The notes beneath the pieces were generated by a model that saw only the letters and a program-made list of their open reading frames with translations, did not search any database and was not told the origin of the DNA. A stretch of 8,770 nucleotides of DNA from Planctomycetaceae bacterium (GTDB taxonomy: Bacteria > Planctomycetota > Planctomycetia > Pirellulales > JAEUIK01), in contig JAEUIK010000435.1 of assembly GCA_016793185.1 (NCBI GenBank), positions 1 to 8,770 of the forward strand, given 5' to 3'. The translations under genes were made by a program, and so were the position numbers. Positions 1 to 6,205 of this stretch are shown piece by piece; position 1 is the stretch's first letter, and each line of letters starts with the position of its first letter.

Positions 1-772
1 CGAGCGCGTTATGGTGCGTCGTGAAGGGACGAGCCGCGGCGCCGCCGGCGATGGTGTGCAGCGTCGGACCTTCGACCTCGACAAAGCTCTGCGCGGCCAA
101 CGTTGTGCGAATCGACTGGACGATCCGGCTGCGGCTCAGGAACCGCTCGAGCGATCCTTCGTTGTAGGCCAGATCGAGATAACGCATCCGCTGCCGCAGC
201 CCTGGGTCGGTCAACCCCTTGTGCTTCTCGGGAGGCGTTTCGATCGACTTGGTCAGGAAGTGCAGCCGCTCGGCAAAGATCGTCAGCTCGCCCGTCTTGG
301 TGTAGCGGAGCTGGCCGTCGACGCCGAGGAGATCCCCCAGATCAAGGCACTCGGCGATGGCCCAGCTCTCTTCGCCGACCTGCTTGCGGCCGATGAAAAT
401 CTGGATGCGTCCGGTCCAATCGCGAATGTCGAGAAAGATCAGCTTGCCCGTCTTCCGTTGCAAGACGATGCGGCCGGCGGCGCGCACTTCCGGCCCGTGC
501 CATTCCCCCGGCGGCTGCTGTTCGAGCCAGGTCTTGATGTCGGCGCCGGCCGGCGGGCGACGGGGCGCGCCCTCGGCACTGGGGCGATACTCGATCTCGT
601 CCGTCCGCCGGCGGATCACGTTGAGCGCCGCGTGGCCGTCAAAGCGGACGCCCCACGGGTCGACGCCCAAGCCTTCGAGCTTGCGAATCTTCTCGCGGAG
701 CGCCGCTTCGAGCAGCCCGCCACTGCCGGCCTCAGCGGGGGCCGGGTCGGAGCCGGGCGTTTGAGAATCCAT
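1..772 (-). CDS. lysS: Lysyl-tRNA synthetase, class II, N-terminal part (cut by window edge)
   Basis: Cytoplasmic enzyme that attaches lysine to tRNA-Lys. The minus frame is open from 772 to the left edge (257 codons), so the catalytic C-terminus is missing. Residues about 95-175 match the OB-fold anticodon-binding domain, with GRIVLQRKTGKLIFLDIRD and later YTKTGELTIFAERL. The linker GLTDPGLRQRMRYLDL is at 186-201. Class II motif 1 ends in FVEVEGPTL (230-238), followed by GGAAARPFTTHHNAL (243-257), very close to the E. coli LysS sequence. Compared with E. coli there are extra residues around 60-90, before the OB fold. The start is uncertain: ATG at 772 is used, but an in-frame ATG at 808 adds 12 residues. 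An ATG at 853 overlaps the predicted -10 box and is unlikely. No strong ribosome-binding site precedes any of them. Family assignment is firm; the start is not. Confidence 0.96.
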   Translation of the reverse strand, partial: MDSQTPGSDPAPAEAGSGGLLEAALREKIRKLEGLGVDPWGVRFDGHAALNVIRRRTDEIEYRPSAEGAPRRPPAGADIKTWLEQQPPGEWHGPEVRAAGRIVLQRKTGKLIFLDIRDWTGRIQIFIGRKQVGEESWAIAECLDLGDLLGVDGQLRYTKTGELTIFAERLHFLTKSIETPPEKHKGLTDPGLRQRMRYLDLAYNEGSLERFLSRSRIVQSIRTTLAAQSFVEVEGPTLHTIAGGAAARPFTTHHNAL

Positions 773-1166
773 CTGCCGATTCGCCTGGAAGACTGGGCTG
801 TTTGCCATGGACCGCGCGCACAATCGTTTCAGTAAGGCGATAAACCGCAACATTTTAGTAAAAGGCGGACAGGGGTCAACGCCAGCCATCGGACGCCGGC
901 CGGCCGTGCCGGCTTCGCCCCAAGTCCTGACAGGGACAGGATCTCGCGGGTTCGAAGGGCAACTGCCAGCGAAATCGGCGCAACCGTTACTGCAGGCCCG
1001 CAGGTCGCGCTGCGCGGGCCGAACCGTGGTCGTGTGCCCCCCCGCGGAAACAGCGGGTCCCCCCAGTGGCGTAGGGTTTGGCAGGGCGCGCGACCCACGA
1101 ACCGGCCCCGAACCTGGGGACCCGGCCCCCGCCGCGCTCCTCGCGAACACCAACCCCACGACCGCC
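773..1166. other. Divergent intergenic region between lysS and the response regulator
   Basis: A 394-base stretch without a convincing gene. The plus frame is open from 807 into the response regulator, but the 120 extra codons give a Pro/Arg/Gly-rich sequence with no domain character, so I treat it as non-coding. It holds the lysS promoter. It also holds GC hairpins: GGCCCG (995-1000) pairs with CGGGCC (1015-1020), and CCCGC (1041-1045) with GCGGG (1053-1057). Neither is followed by a T-run, so they are not classical terminators. I see no clear promoter for the response regulator. Confidence 0.6.
852..879 (-). promoter_or_regulatory. Sigma70-type promoter of lysS
   Basis: On the minus strand TTGACC (874-879, 5 of 6 to consensus) is separated by 16 bases from TAAAAT (852-857, 5 of 6). 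Transcription would start near 845, leaving a leader of about 37 bases to the ATG at 808 or about 73 bases to the ATG at 772. It points directly into lysS and makes the ATG at 853 unlikely as a start. Confidence 0.55.
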
Positions 1167-2765
1167 ATGCTTCGCAAATTGCTCTTGGTTGACGACGACG
1201 ACGATTGCCGCCGCCTGACGCACCGACTGCTGACGCGCGCCGGCTACGACGTGCTCGAGGCGACCGACGGGATCAACGGTTACGAACGGGTGCTGACCGA
1301 TGCGCCTGAGATGATCATCACCGATTGGGACATGCCCCGGCTCAACGGGCTGGACCTGATCCGGCGCATCCGCGCGGCTAAACTCAGCTGGTACCCCTAT
1401 ATCGTGCTCGTCACGGCCAGCGAGAACGCCGAACTGGGGCTCGACAGCGGCGCCGACGATTTTCTCTCGAAGCCGATCCGCGAAGAGCAGCTCATGCCGC
1501 GGGTGCGGGCGGGAGAGCGCATCGTCACGCTGCAGAGCCGCTTGAACGAACAGAACCAGGCGCTGAACCGCGCCAACCAGCGGCTCGAACAGCTCGCCAC
1601 GACCGATTCACTGAGCGGCCTCTTGAATCGCCGGGCGTTCTTCGAGGCCGCCGAGCGTGAATGGCGCCGCAGCCAGCGCTACGGCATTCCCCTCTGCTGC
1701 CTGCTGCTCGACATCGACCACTTCAAGCAAGTCAACGACACGTATGGCCATGCCGCGGGAGACGCCGCGATTGTCAGTCTCGCGCAGCTGCTGAAGTCGC
1801 GGCTCCGCACGACGGACCTCGTCTGCCGTTACGGCGGCGAGGAGTTCTGCATCTGGCTGGTCAGCACGTCGCTGGCCGACGCGGAGCAGGTCGCCGAAAC
1901 GCTGCGCCGCGAAGCAAGTTGCCTCGTCGTGCCCGAACTCGGGACCGATCCGCGTCTGAGCGTTTCGATCGGCATTGCCGCGCGCGCCGCCGATATGCCC
2001 AGCGAACGCACGCTGATCGACCAGGCCGATCAAGCACTCCTCCTGGCCAAACAGCTCGGTCGCGATCGCGTGGCCAGCTATGCCCGGGGGCAAGAGCACG
2101 CGTCGCGCGTGCCCGGCCCGGACCGCGGCGCTGCCGGCCAGCCGAGCGGCGGCACGCCTTTCGAACCGAGCGTTGGCGGGCTCGTCCGGGCCTGCCGGAC
2201 CGCGCTGAGCCTGCGCGACCCTCCGTTGGGGCGCCAGATCGATCGCCGCTTGGAGCTCTGCCGCGAGTTGGGGGGGATCGTCGGCCTCGACGCAGAACAG
2301 CAGTGCCGCCTCGAGTTGGCGGCCCGGCTGATGGACGTGGGTTGGCTGACCATGAACGAAACGCGCCCGACCGACGGCAGCGTCGAAACGCGCTCCGGCG
2401 CGGCCCGGCGGCGGCGCGCCGAGAGCGCCACGCTGGAGATCCTGCAAGCGGCCGGCGCCGATCCGCAACTGCTCGAGCTGCTGCGCCTCCGCGACCAATG
2501 GTACGACGGCTCGCGCGGCGAACCCCACGGACAGGCCATTCCGGCAGCGGCGCGTTTGCTCAGCTTGATCGCCAGCTTCATCGAATTGCGCGACAGCGCC
2601 GAGGATAGCCCCCTGGGAACGTCGTCGGCCACCGAGGCTGCCATCGACAGCCTGCGGATGCGTGCGGGCCAGCAGTTCGATCCCGCGTTCGTCGCCCGGC
2701 TGGCGGGGCTCTTTGCGGCGGGGAGCTCGCTGACCGATTCCAGCCTCGTGCCCGCGTTCCACTAA
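1167..2765 (+). CDS. Response regulator: REC, diguanylate cyclase (GGDEF) and degenerate HD-GYP domains
   Basis: A 532-residue cytoplasmic signalling protein expected to make cyclic di-GMP when phosphorylated. REC spans about 3-115: acidic pocket D9-D13, phospho-acceptor D53 in ITDWDMP, T83, K102 in SKPI. A Gln/Leu-rich coiled-coil linker (about 118-143) leads to GGDEF, about 144-305: DSLSGLLNRRAFF (147-159), LLDIDHFKQVND (180-191), inhibitory site RTTD (214-217), five residues, then an active-type GGEEF (223-227), and SVSIGIA (265-271). A loose linker precedes a C-terminal region (about 336-525) that follows the HD-GYP pattern: LSLRDP (347-352), LMDVGW (388-393) where LHDIGK is expected, QWYDGSRGEPHG (444-455) where a His-rich DGSGYP motif is expected, IPAAARLLSL (458-467) and GQQFDPAFV. 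The His ligands and GYP are lost, so phosphodiesterase activity is unlikely. The start was chosen because REC begins at once (MLRKLLLVDDD); no clear ribosome-binding site is seen. REC and GGDEF are certain; HD-GYP is inferred from spacing and partial motifs. Confidence 0.95.
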   Translation: MLRKLLLVDDDDDCRRLTHRLLTRAGYDVLEATDGINGYERVLTDAPEMIITDWDMPRLNGLDLIRRIRAAKLSWYPYIVLVTASENAELGLDSGADDFLSKPIREEQLMPRVRAGERIVTLQSRLNEQNQALNRANQRLEQLATTDSLSGLLNRRAFFEAAEREWRRSQRYGIPLCCLLLDIDHFKQVNDTYGHAAGDAAIVSLAQLLKSRLRTTDLVCRYGGEEFCIWLVSTSLADAEQVAETLRREASCLVVPELGTDPRLSVSIGIAARAADMPSERTLIDQADQALLLAKQLGRDRVASYARGQEHASRVPGPDRGAAGQPSGGTPFEPSVGGLVRACRTALSLRDPPLGRQIDRRLELCRELGGIVGLDAEQQCRLELAARLMDVGWLTMNETRPTDGSVETRSGAARRRRAESATLEILQAAGADPQLLELLRLRDQWYDGSRGEPHGQAIPAAARLLSLIASFIELRDSAEDSPLGTSSATEAAIDSLRMRAGQQFDPAFVARLAGLFAAGSSLTDSSLVPAFH

Positions 2766-2875
2766 ACTGCCGTTTCACGGTCGGCGGACCGCGCTGCGCT
2801 TGCAGGCCGCAGCTCCGCCGCCCAGAATCGATCACAGCGGCGGCTGTCGCTCGAATCTGTTCCCACGCGGGTCGT

Positions 2876-3742
2876 ATGTCGAAGCTCGTGATCGGATGTG
2901 GATACCTCGGACGGCGCGTGGCCGAGCGCTGGGCCCGCGCCGGCGAACGGGTCTTCGCCGTCACGCGTTCCCCCCAGCGAGCTGTGGCGCTCAGACAACA
3001 GGGGCTCGAACCCGTGGTCGCCGACGTGACCGACCGGGCTTCGCTGGCCGGACTGCCGGAGGCAGAGACGGTGCTCTACGCCGTCGGCTTCGACCGCACG
3101 GCGGACAAGCCCAAACGCGACGTGTACGTCGCCGGGTTGGCGAACGTGCTCGACGCGCTGTCGCCGCGCGTCGCCCGCCTGATCTATATCAGTTCGACCA
3201 GCGTCTACGGCCAGCAGGCGGGCGAGTGGGTGGACGAACAATCGTCTTGCGAGCCCGCCACCGAGGATGGCCGGATCTGCCTGGCGGCCGAGCAGATTCT
3301 CGCAACGCATCCGTTGGGAGACCGCGGTTGCATCCTGCGCCTGGCGGGACTGTATGGGCCCGGTCGCGTGCCCCGGCGCGAAGCGTTGGCGGCGGGCGCG
3401 CCGCTCGCCGCGCGTCCCGACAGCTATCTGAACCTGATTCACGTCGATGACGCCGCCTCCGCGGCAATCGCGACCGCGGGCCAACCGACACCCGCTGCGC
3501 TCTATCTGGTCACCGACGGCGAGCCCGTGCTGCGCCGCGAATACTATCGCGAACTGGCGCGGCGGTGGCAGCTGCCCGAGCCACGTTTCGCCGACGCGGC
3601 CGCAGGAACTCCGGCCGCCGGGCGTGGTGCCACCAATAAACGGATCTCCAATCGACGCCTGCTGACCGATTTGAAACTGGATCTCAAGTACCCTTCATAC
3701 CGGGCGGGCCTGGCGGCGATTCTCGCCTGGGAAGAGGCATGA
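2876..3742 (+). CDS. YeeZ-like NAD(P)-binding protein, epimerase/dehydratase (atypical extended SDR) family
   Basis: A 288-residue cytoplasmic Rossmann-fold protein. The dinucleotide loop GCGYLG (7-12) gives GxGxxG right at the N-terminus. Strand 4 with the active-site serines is YISSTSVYG (104-112), followed by LRLAGLYGPGR (154-164) and NLIHVDDAA (186-194), all typical of extended SDRs. The catalytic YxxxK that normally follows is not visible: the matching segment reads RICLAAEQIL (133-142), as I recall for the YeeZ-type atypical group. The C-terminal NKRISNRRLL (254-263) is also YeeZ-like. Substrate and reaction are unknown; ordinary dehydrogenase chemistry is doubtful without Tyr/Lys. It lies 110 bases after the response regulator on the same strand; co-transcription is possible but not shown. 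Only a weak GCGGG lies near the ATG. Confidence 0.88.
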   Translation: MSKLVIGCGYLGRRVAERWARAGERVFAVTRSPQRAVALRQQGLEPVVADVTDRASLAGLPEAETVLYAVGFDRTADKPKRDVYVAGLANVLDALSPRVARLIYISSTSVYGQQAGEWVDEQSSCEPATEDGRICLAAEQILATHPLGDRGCILRLAGLYGPGRVPRREALAAGAPLAARPDSYLNLIHVDDAASAAIATAGQPTPAALYLVTDGEPVLRREYYRELARRWQLPEPRFADAAAGTPAAGRGATNKRISNRRLLTDLKLDLKYPSYRAGLAAILAWEEA

Positions 3743-3757
3743 TGGACACGGCCACTG

Positions 3758-3784
3758 ACCGGCGCGGCGACCGCGCGCGCCGGT
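3758..3784. repeat. GC-rich 9-base inverted repeat after the YeeZ-like gene
   Basis: ACCGGCGCG (3758-3766) and CGCGCCGGT (3776-3784) are perfect complements around a 9-base loop, starting 15 bases after the stop at 3742. In RNA this would be a very stable hairpin. No T-run follows, so it is not a classical rho-independent terminator. It may mark the transcript end or protect the 3' end. Confidence 0.5.
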
Positions 3785-3790
3785 GGCGGG

Positions 3791-3819
3791 TTGTCCCCCT
3801 CCGCGCCGATCTCTAAAAT
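3791..3819 (+). promoter_or_regulatory. Sigma70-type promoter of the MBL-fold hydrolase gene
   Basis: TTGTCC (3791-3796, 4 of 6) and TAAAAT (3814-3819, 5 of 6) are separated by the optimal 17 bases. Transcription would start near 3826, about 96 bases before the preferred ATG at 3922. Its position after the 3758-3784 hairpin suggests the hydrolase is a separate transcription unit from the upstream gene. Confidence 0.5.
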
Positions 3820-3921
3820 CCGGGTATCGTCCGCCCGTTCGGGTCCGCTCCTTGCGATTCGTGCGCTCGCCCGAGGCGGCAGTCAAACTTCGTGGTCGCG
3901 AGCGCAAAGAAAGTAGGCGAG

Positions 3922-4725
3922 ATGCTCACGCGAAAGCCGGTTTTTAGTCATGTCATCGAGATCAATTACCAGGCCGGCGAGCGCCTCGGCTGCAACGTCT
4001 ACCTCGTGTTCGACGGCAGCGAGTGGATCCTGATCGACATCGGCTTCGACGACACGGTCGATGAGATCGTCGAGATGATCCGGCAGCTCGACTTTCCTCT
4101 GTCGAACTGCAAGGGAGTGATCGCCACCCACGCCGACGTGGACCACGTCCAAGGGCTGGCGAAGGTGAAATCGCTGCTCAAGGCTCCCGCCTGGGGACAT
4201 CCCCTGGCCGCGGAACCCTTGGCCAAGGGGGACCCGATCAAGACGTTTGCGGAAATCGCGGCGCAGGGAATCGCGATGGGGATGCCCCCCGTCAAGCTCG
4301 ATCAACTGATCGACGACGGCGACACTATCCGCGTCGGCGACCTCGAATTGGAAGTCTGGCACACGCCCGGGCACACCGACAGCCAGCTCGCCTTCCGCCT
4401 CGGCAAGCTGCTCTTCAGCGGCGACAATATCTATCGCGACGGCTGCGTCGGGGCGATCGACGCCCATCACGGGAGCGATATTCCGGCGTTCATTCGCAGC
4501 CTGGAACGCATCCAGGCCAGCGACGTCGAATGGCTCCTCCCCAGCCATGGCCCGATCTTCCGCAAGGACAACGCCCAGCTCGCCAAGACCATCCAGCGCC
4601 TGCAAGGGTATCTGCACATGGCCGACTTCGGCACCTGCGCCGTCGATTGGCCGCTGATGCAAGAGTGGGACCGCGAGCTGGCAGAGGCGCAGCTTCCGCT
4701 GGCCGACAAGGTGGCGGCCAAGTAG
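3922..4725 (+). CDS. MBL-fold metallo-hydrolase
   Basis: A 267-residue protein of the metallo-beta-lactamase fold, a family of mostly two-metal hydrolases (glyoxalase II, lactonases, phosphodiesterases and others). Metal-binding motifs are in order: motif 1 D39, motif 2 THADVDH (69-75) with H70, D72, D74 and H75, motif 3 H151 in HTPGHTDSQ, motif 4 D168 in FSGDNIY, motif 5 H209 in LLPSHGP. Motif 2 carries Asp where the common HxHxDH has its second His; HxDxDH forms are known in this superfamily. The Gly/Asp/His-rich segment after motif 4 (DGCVGAIDAHHGSD, 173-186) and the C-terminal HMADFGTCAVDWPL are unusual and could line the active site. No signal peptide, so cytoplasmic. Substrate is not deducible. 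The ATG at 3922 is preferred because similarity to relatives starts at MLTRKPVFSH; a GTG at 3892 would add ten unremarkable residues. Confidence 0.92.
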   Translation: MLTRKPVFSHVIEINYQAGERLGCNVYLVFDGSEWILIDIGFDDTVDEIVEMIRQLDFPLSNCKGVIATHADVDHVQGLAKVKSLLKAPAWGHPLAAEPLAKGDPIKTFAEIAAQGIAMGMPPVKLDQLIDDGDTIRVGDLELEVWHTPGHTDSQLAFRLGKLLFSGDNIYRDGCVGAIDAHHGSDIPAFIRSLERIQASDVEWLLPSHGPIFRKDNAQLAKTIQRLQGYLHMADFGTCAVDWPLMQEWDRELAEAQLPLADKVAAK

Positions 4726-4903
4726 TTCGGAGCTGCGGACAATCGCGCCGGAGCGACGGATGCTCCTCTGTGCTCGTGAACGTGCCAGCACAGCTAGCAA
4801 TCGGGCAGGCTGCGTTGCCGCCTGGCGAAATCCACCCATTCGCTCTGCGCCGGTCGTAGCGAATATTCCCTCAATCCGGTCTGTAGCACCTGCCGATGGC
4901 TAA

Positions 4904-4924
4904 CTCAGAGACCCGCGCTCTGAG
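4904..4924. repeat. 7-base inverted repeat upstream of the small exported protein
   Basis: CTCAGAG (4904-4910) and CTCTGAG (4918-4924) are perfect complements with a 7-base gap, 66 bases before the ATG at 4991. It lies in the 265-base gap 4726-4990, which has no other gene and no convincing promoter. It could be an operator or a leader hairpin. No T-run follows on either strand, so it is not a terminator. Confidence 0.4.
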
Positions 4925-4990
4925 AGATCGCAGCCCGCGGCCGTTGGCCTGGGCTCTCTCGACCTGCAATCGCCTATGGGGGGATCGTCG

Positions 4991-5317
4991 ATGCTTCGCC
5001 GGATCACGCTGGCGCTGTTTTGCGCCGTGGCGCTGGGGGCCGCGTTGTCGGCCGACAGGGCCGCCGCGCAGCAGGCCTATGGCCGTCAATGGGGCCGCAC
5101 CTACAACACCCAGGACTGGCAGCGCTTCTACCACTACCCGTACGTCTACTATCCCCAGAACTTCTGGAGCCGCGACTACTACCGCAGCTCCGAAAGTCTC
5201 TACTACCGCTATCCGCAAGAGATGCGAATCCCGGTCTACAACAAGGCCTGGCAAAACGACTACCCGCAGCAGCGTAAGTACCACAGCGGGCATCAGTTCA
5301 TTCTCGACGTGTTCTAA
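4991..5317 (+). CDS. Small secreted Tyr-rich protein of unknown function
   Basis: A 108-residue protein. The N-terminus MLRRITLALFCAVALGAAL followed by SADRAAAQ is a typical Sec signal peptide (positive start, hydrophobic core, Ala-rich cleavage region near 26-28), so the mature form should be exported. The remaining roughly 80 residues hold 15 Tyr and 4 Trp, clustered as FYHYPYVYYP, DYYRS and LYYRYP, with no Cys. The C-terminal half has a defined, non-repetitive sequence (MRIPVYNKAW and HSGHQFILDVF), so it looks like a conserved small domain rather than low complexity. From memory, similar proteins recur in planctomycetes and are sometimes labelled calmodulin-binding; I would not rely on that name. 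ATG 4991 is preferred over ATG 4976 because the signal peptide starts there and a GGGGGGA stretch ends six bases before it. Function unknown. Confidence 0.82.
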   Translation: MLRRITLALFCAVALGAALSADRAAAQQAYGRQWGRTYNTQDWQRFYHYPYVYYPQNFWSRDYYRSSESLYYRYPQEMRIPVYNKAWQNDYPQQRKYHSGHQFILDVF

Positions 5318-5347
5318 GCCGCGCGCCGCCAGGCTGTCGAGCGCGGC
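5318..5347. repeat. 7-base GC inverted repeat between convergent genes
   Basis: GCCGCGC (5318-5324) immediately follows the stop of the small exported protein and pairs perfectly with GCGCGGC (5341-5347) around a 16-base loop. It sits between the convergent genes ending at 5317 and 5386. No T-run follows on either strand, so a terminator role is only possible. Confidence 0.35.
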
Positions 5348-5385
5348 CAGAACGCCAACCTGCCGGCGCCCGGCGACCCAAGCCG

Positions 5386-5724
5386 TCATTCGGCGCGCGG
5401 GCTGCGCCGATCTTCGAGCAACGCGCCGGTCGCGGTCCGCAACTCCCCGGCCACGCGATCCGCGATCGCGGACAGCAACAGCGGCAGTTCAATCTCGATT
5501 TGCACCGCGTCGTCGCCGACATCGAGACGACCGCGAATCGATTGCCCGAGCCCTCCGCCGGCAAAATGCAACCGGTCCCCCTCCCAATGCTCCTGGAAGG
5601 AGACCAGTTGCCACATTCCGCCGGTCAGTTGCTGGCGCACGTTGGAGAAACCCTCGGCCACGCGCCGCCGGGCGTCGGCCCTGCCCAGCGCATGCGGGAC
5701 GTTGACGCTCAGGGTGCGGGCCAT
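5386..5724 (-). CDS. PHA-granule-region (polyhydroxyalkanoic acid system) family protein
   Basis: A 112-residue protein resembling the small family first noticed next to polyhydroxyalkanoate granule genes. Features seen: the opening LSVNVPHALGRADARRRVAEGF (residues 5-26), which matches the family's N-terminal pattern of a strand, PHxLG and an arginine-rich helix; a middle WEGDRLHFAGGGLGQSIRG; and the hydrophobic IEIELPLLLSAIADRVAGEL near the end. The family is a small alpha/beta domain with no known enzyme motif; biochemical role is not established. No PHA synthase or phasin is visible in this window, so a PHA link rests on family name only. It follows the hypothetical gene 6096-5767 by 42 bases on the same strand and probably shares its transcript. 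GGAA lies 8 bases before the ATG, a weak ribosome-binding site. Confidence 0.8.
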   Translation of the reverse strand: MARTLSVNVPHALGRADARRRVAEGFSNVRQQLTGGMWQLVSFQEHWEGDRLHFAGGGLGQSIRGRLDVGDDAVQIEIELPLLLSAIADRVAGELRTATGALLEDRRSPRAE

Positions 5725-5766
5725 GGGGAAGATTCCAACGGGTAATAAGGTTTTTGACTCGCGTGG

Positions 5767-6096
5767 CTACACCGCGCCGAGCATCTCGAGCACGCAGTCG
5801 AGCTCGCGCCGAAACGCCGCGACCTGCGCGGCGGTGGAGCCCTCCAGCTCGTCGCGAATCAACTCGAGCGCCTCGCGCGCCGCCACCGCGTTGGGAGGAT
5901 CCGCCTGCAGATGCCCTTCGACCGTCGCCAAGAGCGACGTGATCTCGGCGACGCGATCACCAGGAATCTGGGGGATCATCCCGCGCACGCGCTGGAGGAG
6001 ATGCTCGATGCGACTCACTTCGCTGTGGTTCAACGGCGAGGGAGCGGGTTCGACCGCCGGCTGAGCGGGCACGAAGTCGGTGGGAAACTGGCTCAT
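5767..6096 (-). CDS. Small helical hypothetical protein
   Basis: A 109-residue protein I do not recognise. The first 25 residues are Pro/Ala-rich and probably disordered; the rest reads as three or four amphipathic helices (SEVSRIEHLLQRVRGMI, RVAEITSLLATVEGHL, AAREALELIRDEL, AAFRRELDCVLEML). No signal peptide, membrane segment or catalytic motif; one Cys only. ATG 6096 is chosen because GGAG lies 8 bases upstream, a rare good ribosome-binding site here; the in-frame start at 6165 would run through an inverted repeat (6119-6146) and add unlikely sequence. It sits between the M20 peptidase gene (stop 109 bases upstream) and the PHA-region gene (42 bases downstream), all on the minus strand. Confidence 0.7.
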   Translation of the reverse strand: MSQFPTDFVPAQPAVEPAPSPLNHSEVSRIEHLLQRVRGMIPQIPGDRVAEITSLLATVEGHLQADPPNAVAAREALELIRDELEGSTAAQVAAFRRELDCVLEMLGAV

Positions 6097-6118
6097 CGTT
6101 GCTGCTCCGCGCACAGGT

Positions 6119-6146
6119 GCTGGAACGGAATCGAGACGATTCCAGC
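6119..6146. repeat. Nested inverted repeats upstream of the helical hypothetical gene
   Basis: Two perfect 7-base inverted repeats overlap in 28 bases: GCTGGAA (6119-6125) with TTCCAGC (6140-6146), and inside it GGAATCG (6127-6133) with CGATTCC (6137-6143, 3-base loop). They share the TTCC bases, so both cannot pair fully at once. The element lies 23 bases before the ATG at 6096 and after the M20 stop. It could be an operator, a processing hairpin or a leader switch; there is no T-run. Confidence 0.4.
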
Positions 6147-6205
6147 GGTGCAACCAGCGTGCCACGATCGGCCCCGCCGTAAGTCGAAGCGCCTGGGCGA
6201 GTTAG

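Noticed and set aside
11..835. 274-codon plus-strand frame antisense to lysS
   Set aside because: The opposite strand encodes an unmistakable lysyl-tRNA synthetase.
945..965. GGGTTCGAAGGG resembling a tRNA T-arm
   Set aside because: No matching acceptor, D or anticodon stems can be formed around it on either strand.
807..1166. 120-codon upstream extension of the response regulator frame
   Set aside because: The REC domain starts at once at the ATG at 1167, and the extension is Pro/Arg/Gly-rich with no domain character and overlaps the lysS promoter.
1608..2762. 384-codon minus-strand frame opposite the response regulator
   Set aside because: It is antisense to well-conserved GGDEF motifs and is an open-frame artefact of high GC.
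3739..3816. 25-codon frame starting with ATGA overlap at the end of the YeeZ-like gene
   Set aside because: It runs through the strong hairpin and the promoter spacer, is Arg-rich noise, and has no recognisable feature.
4871..5389. 172-codon minus-strand frame antisense to the Tyr-rich protein
   Set aside because: The sense strand has a clear signal peptide and a coherent mature protein; the antisense product is Val/Leu/Arg-rich shadow sequence with no domain.
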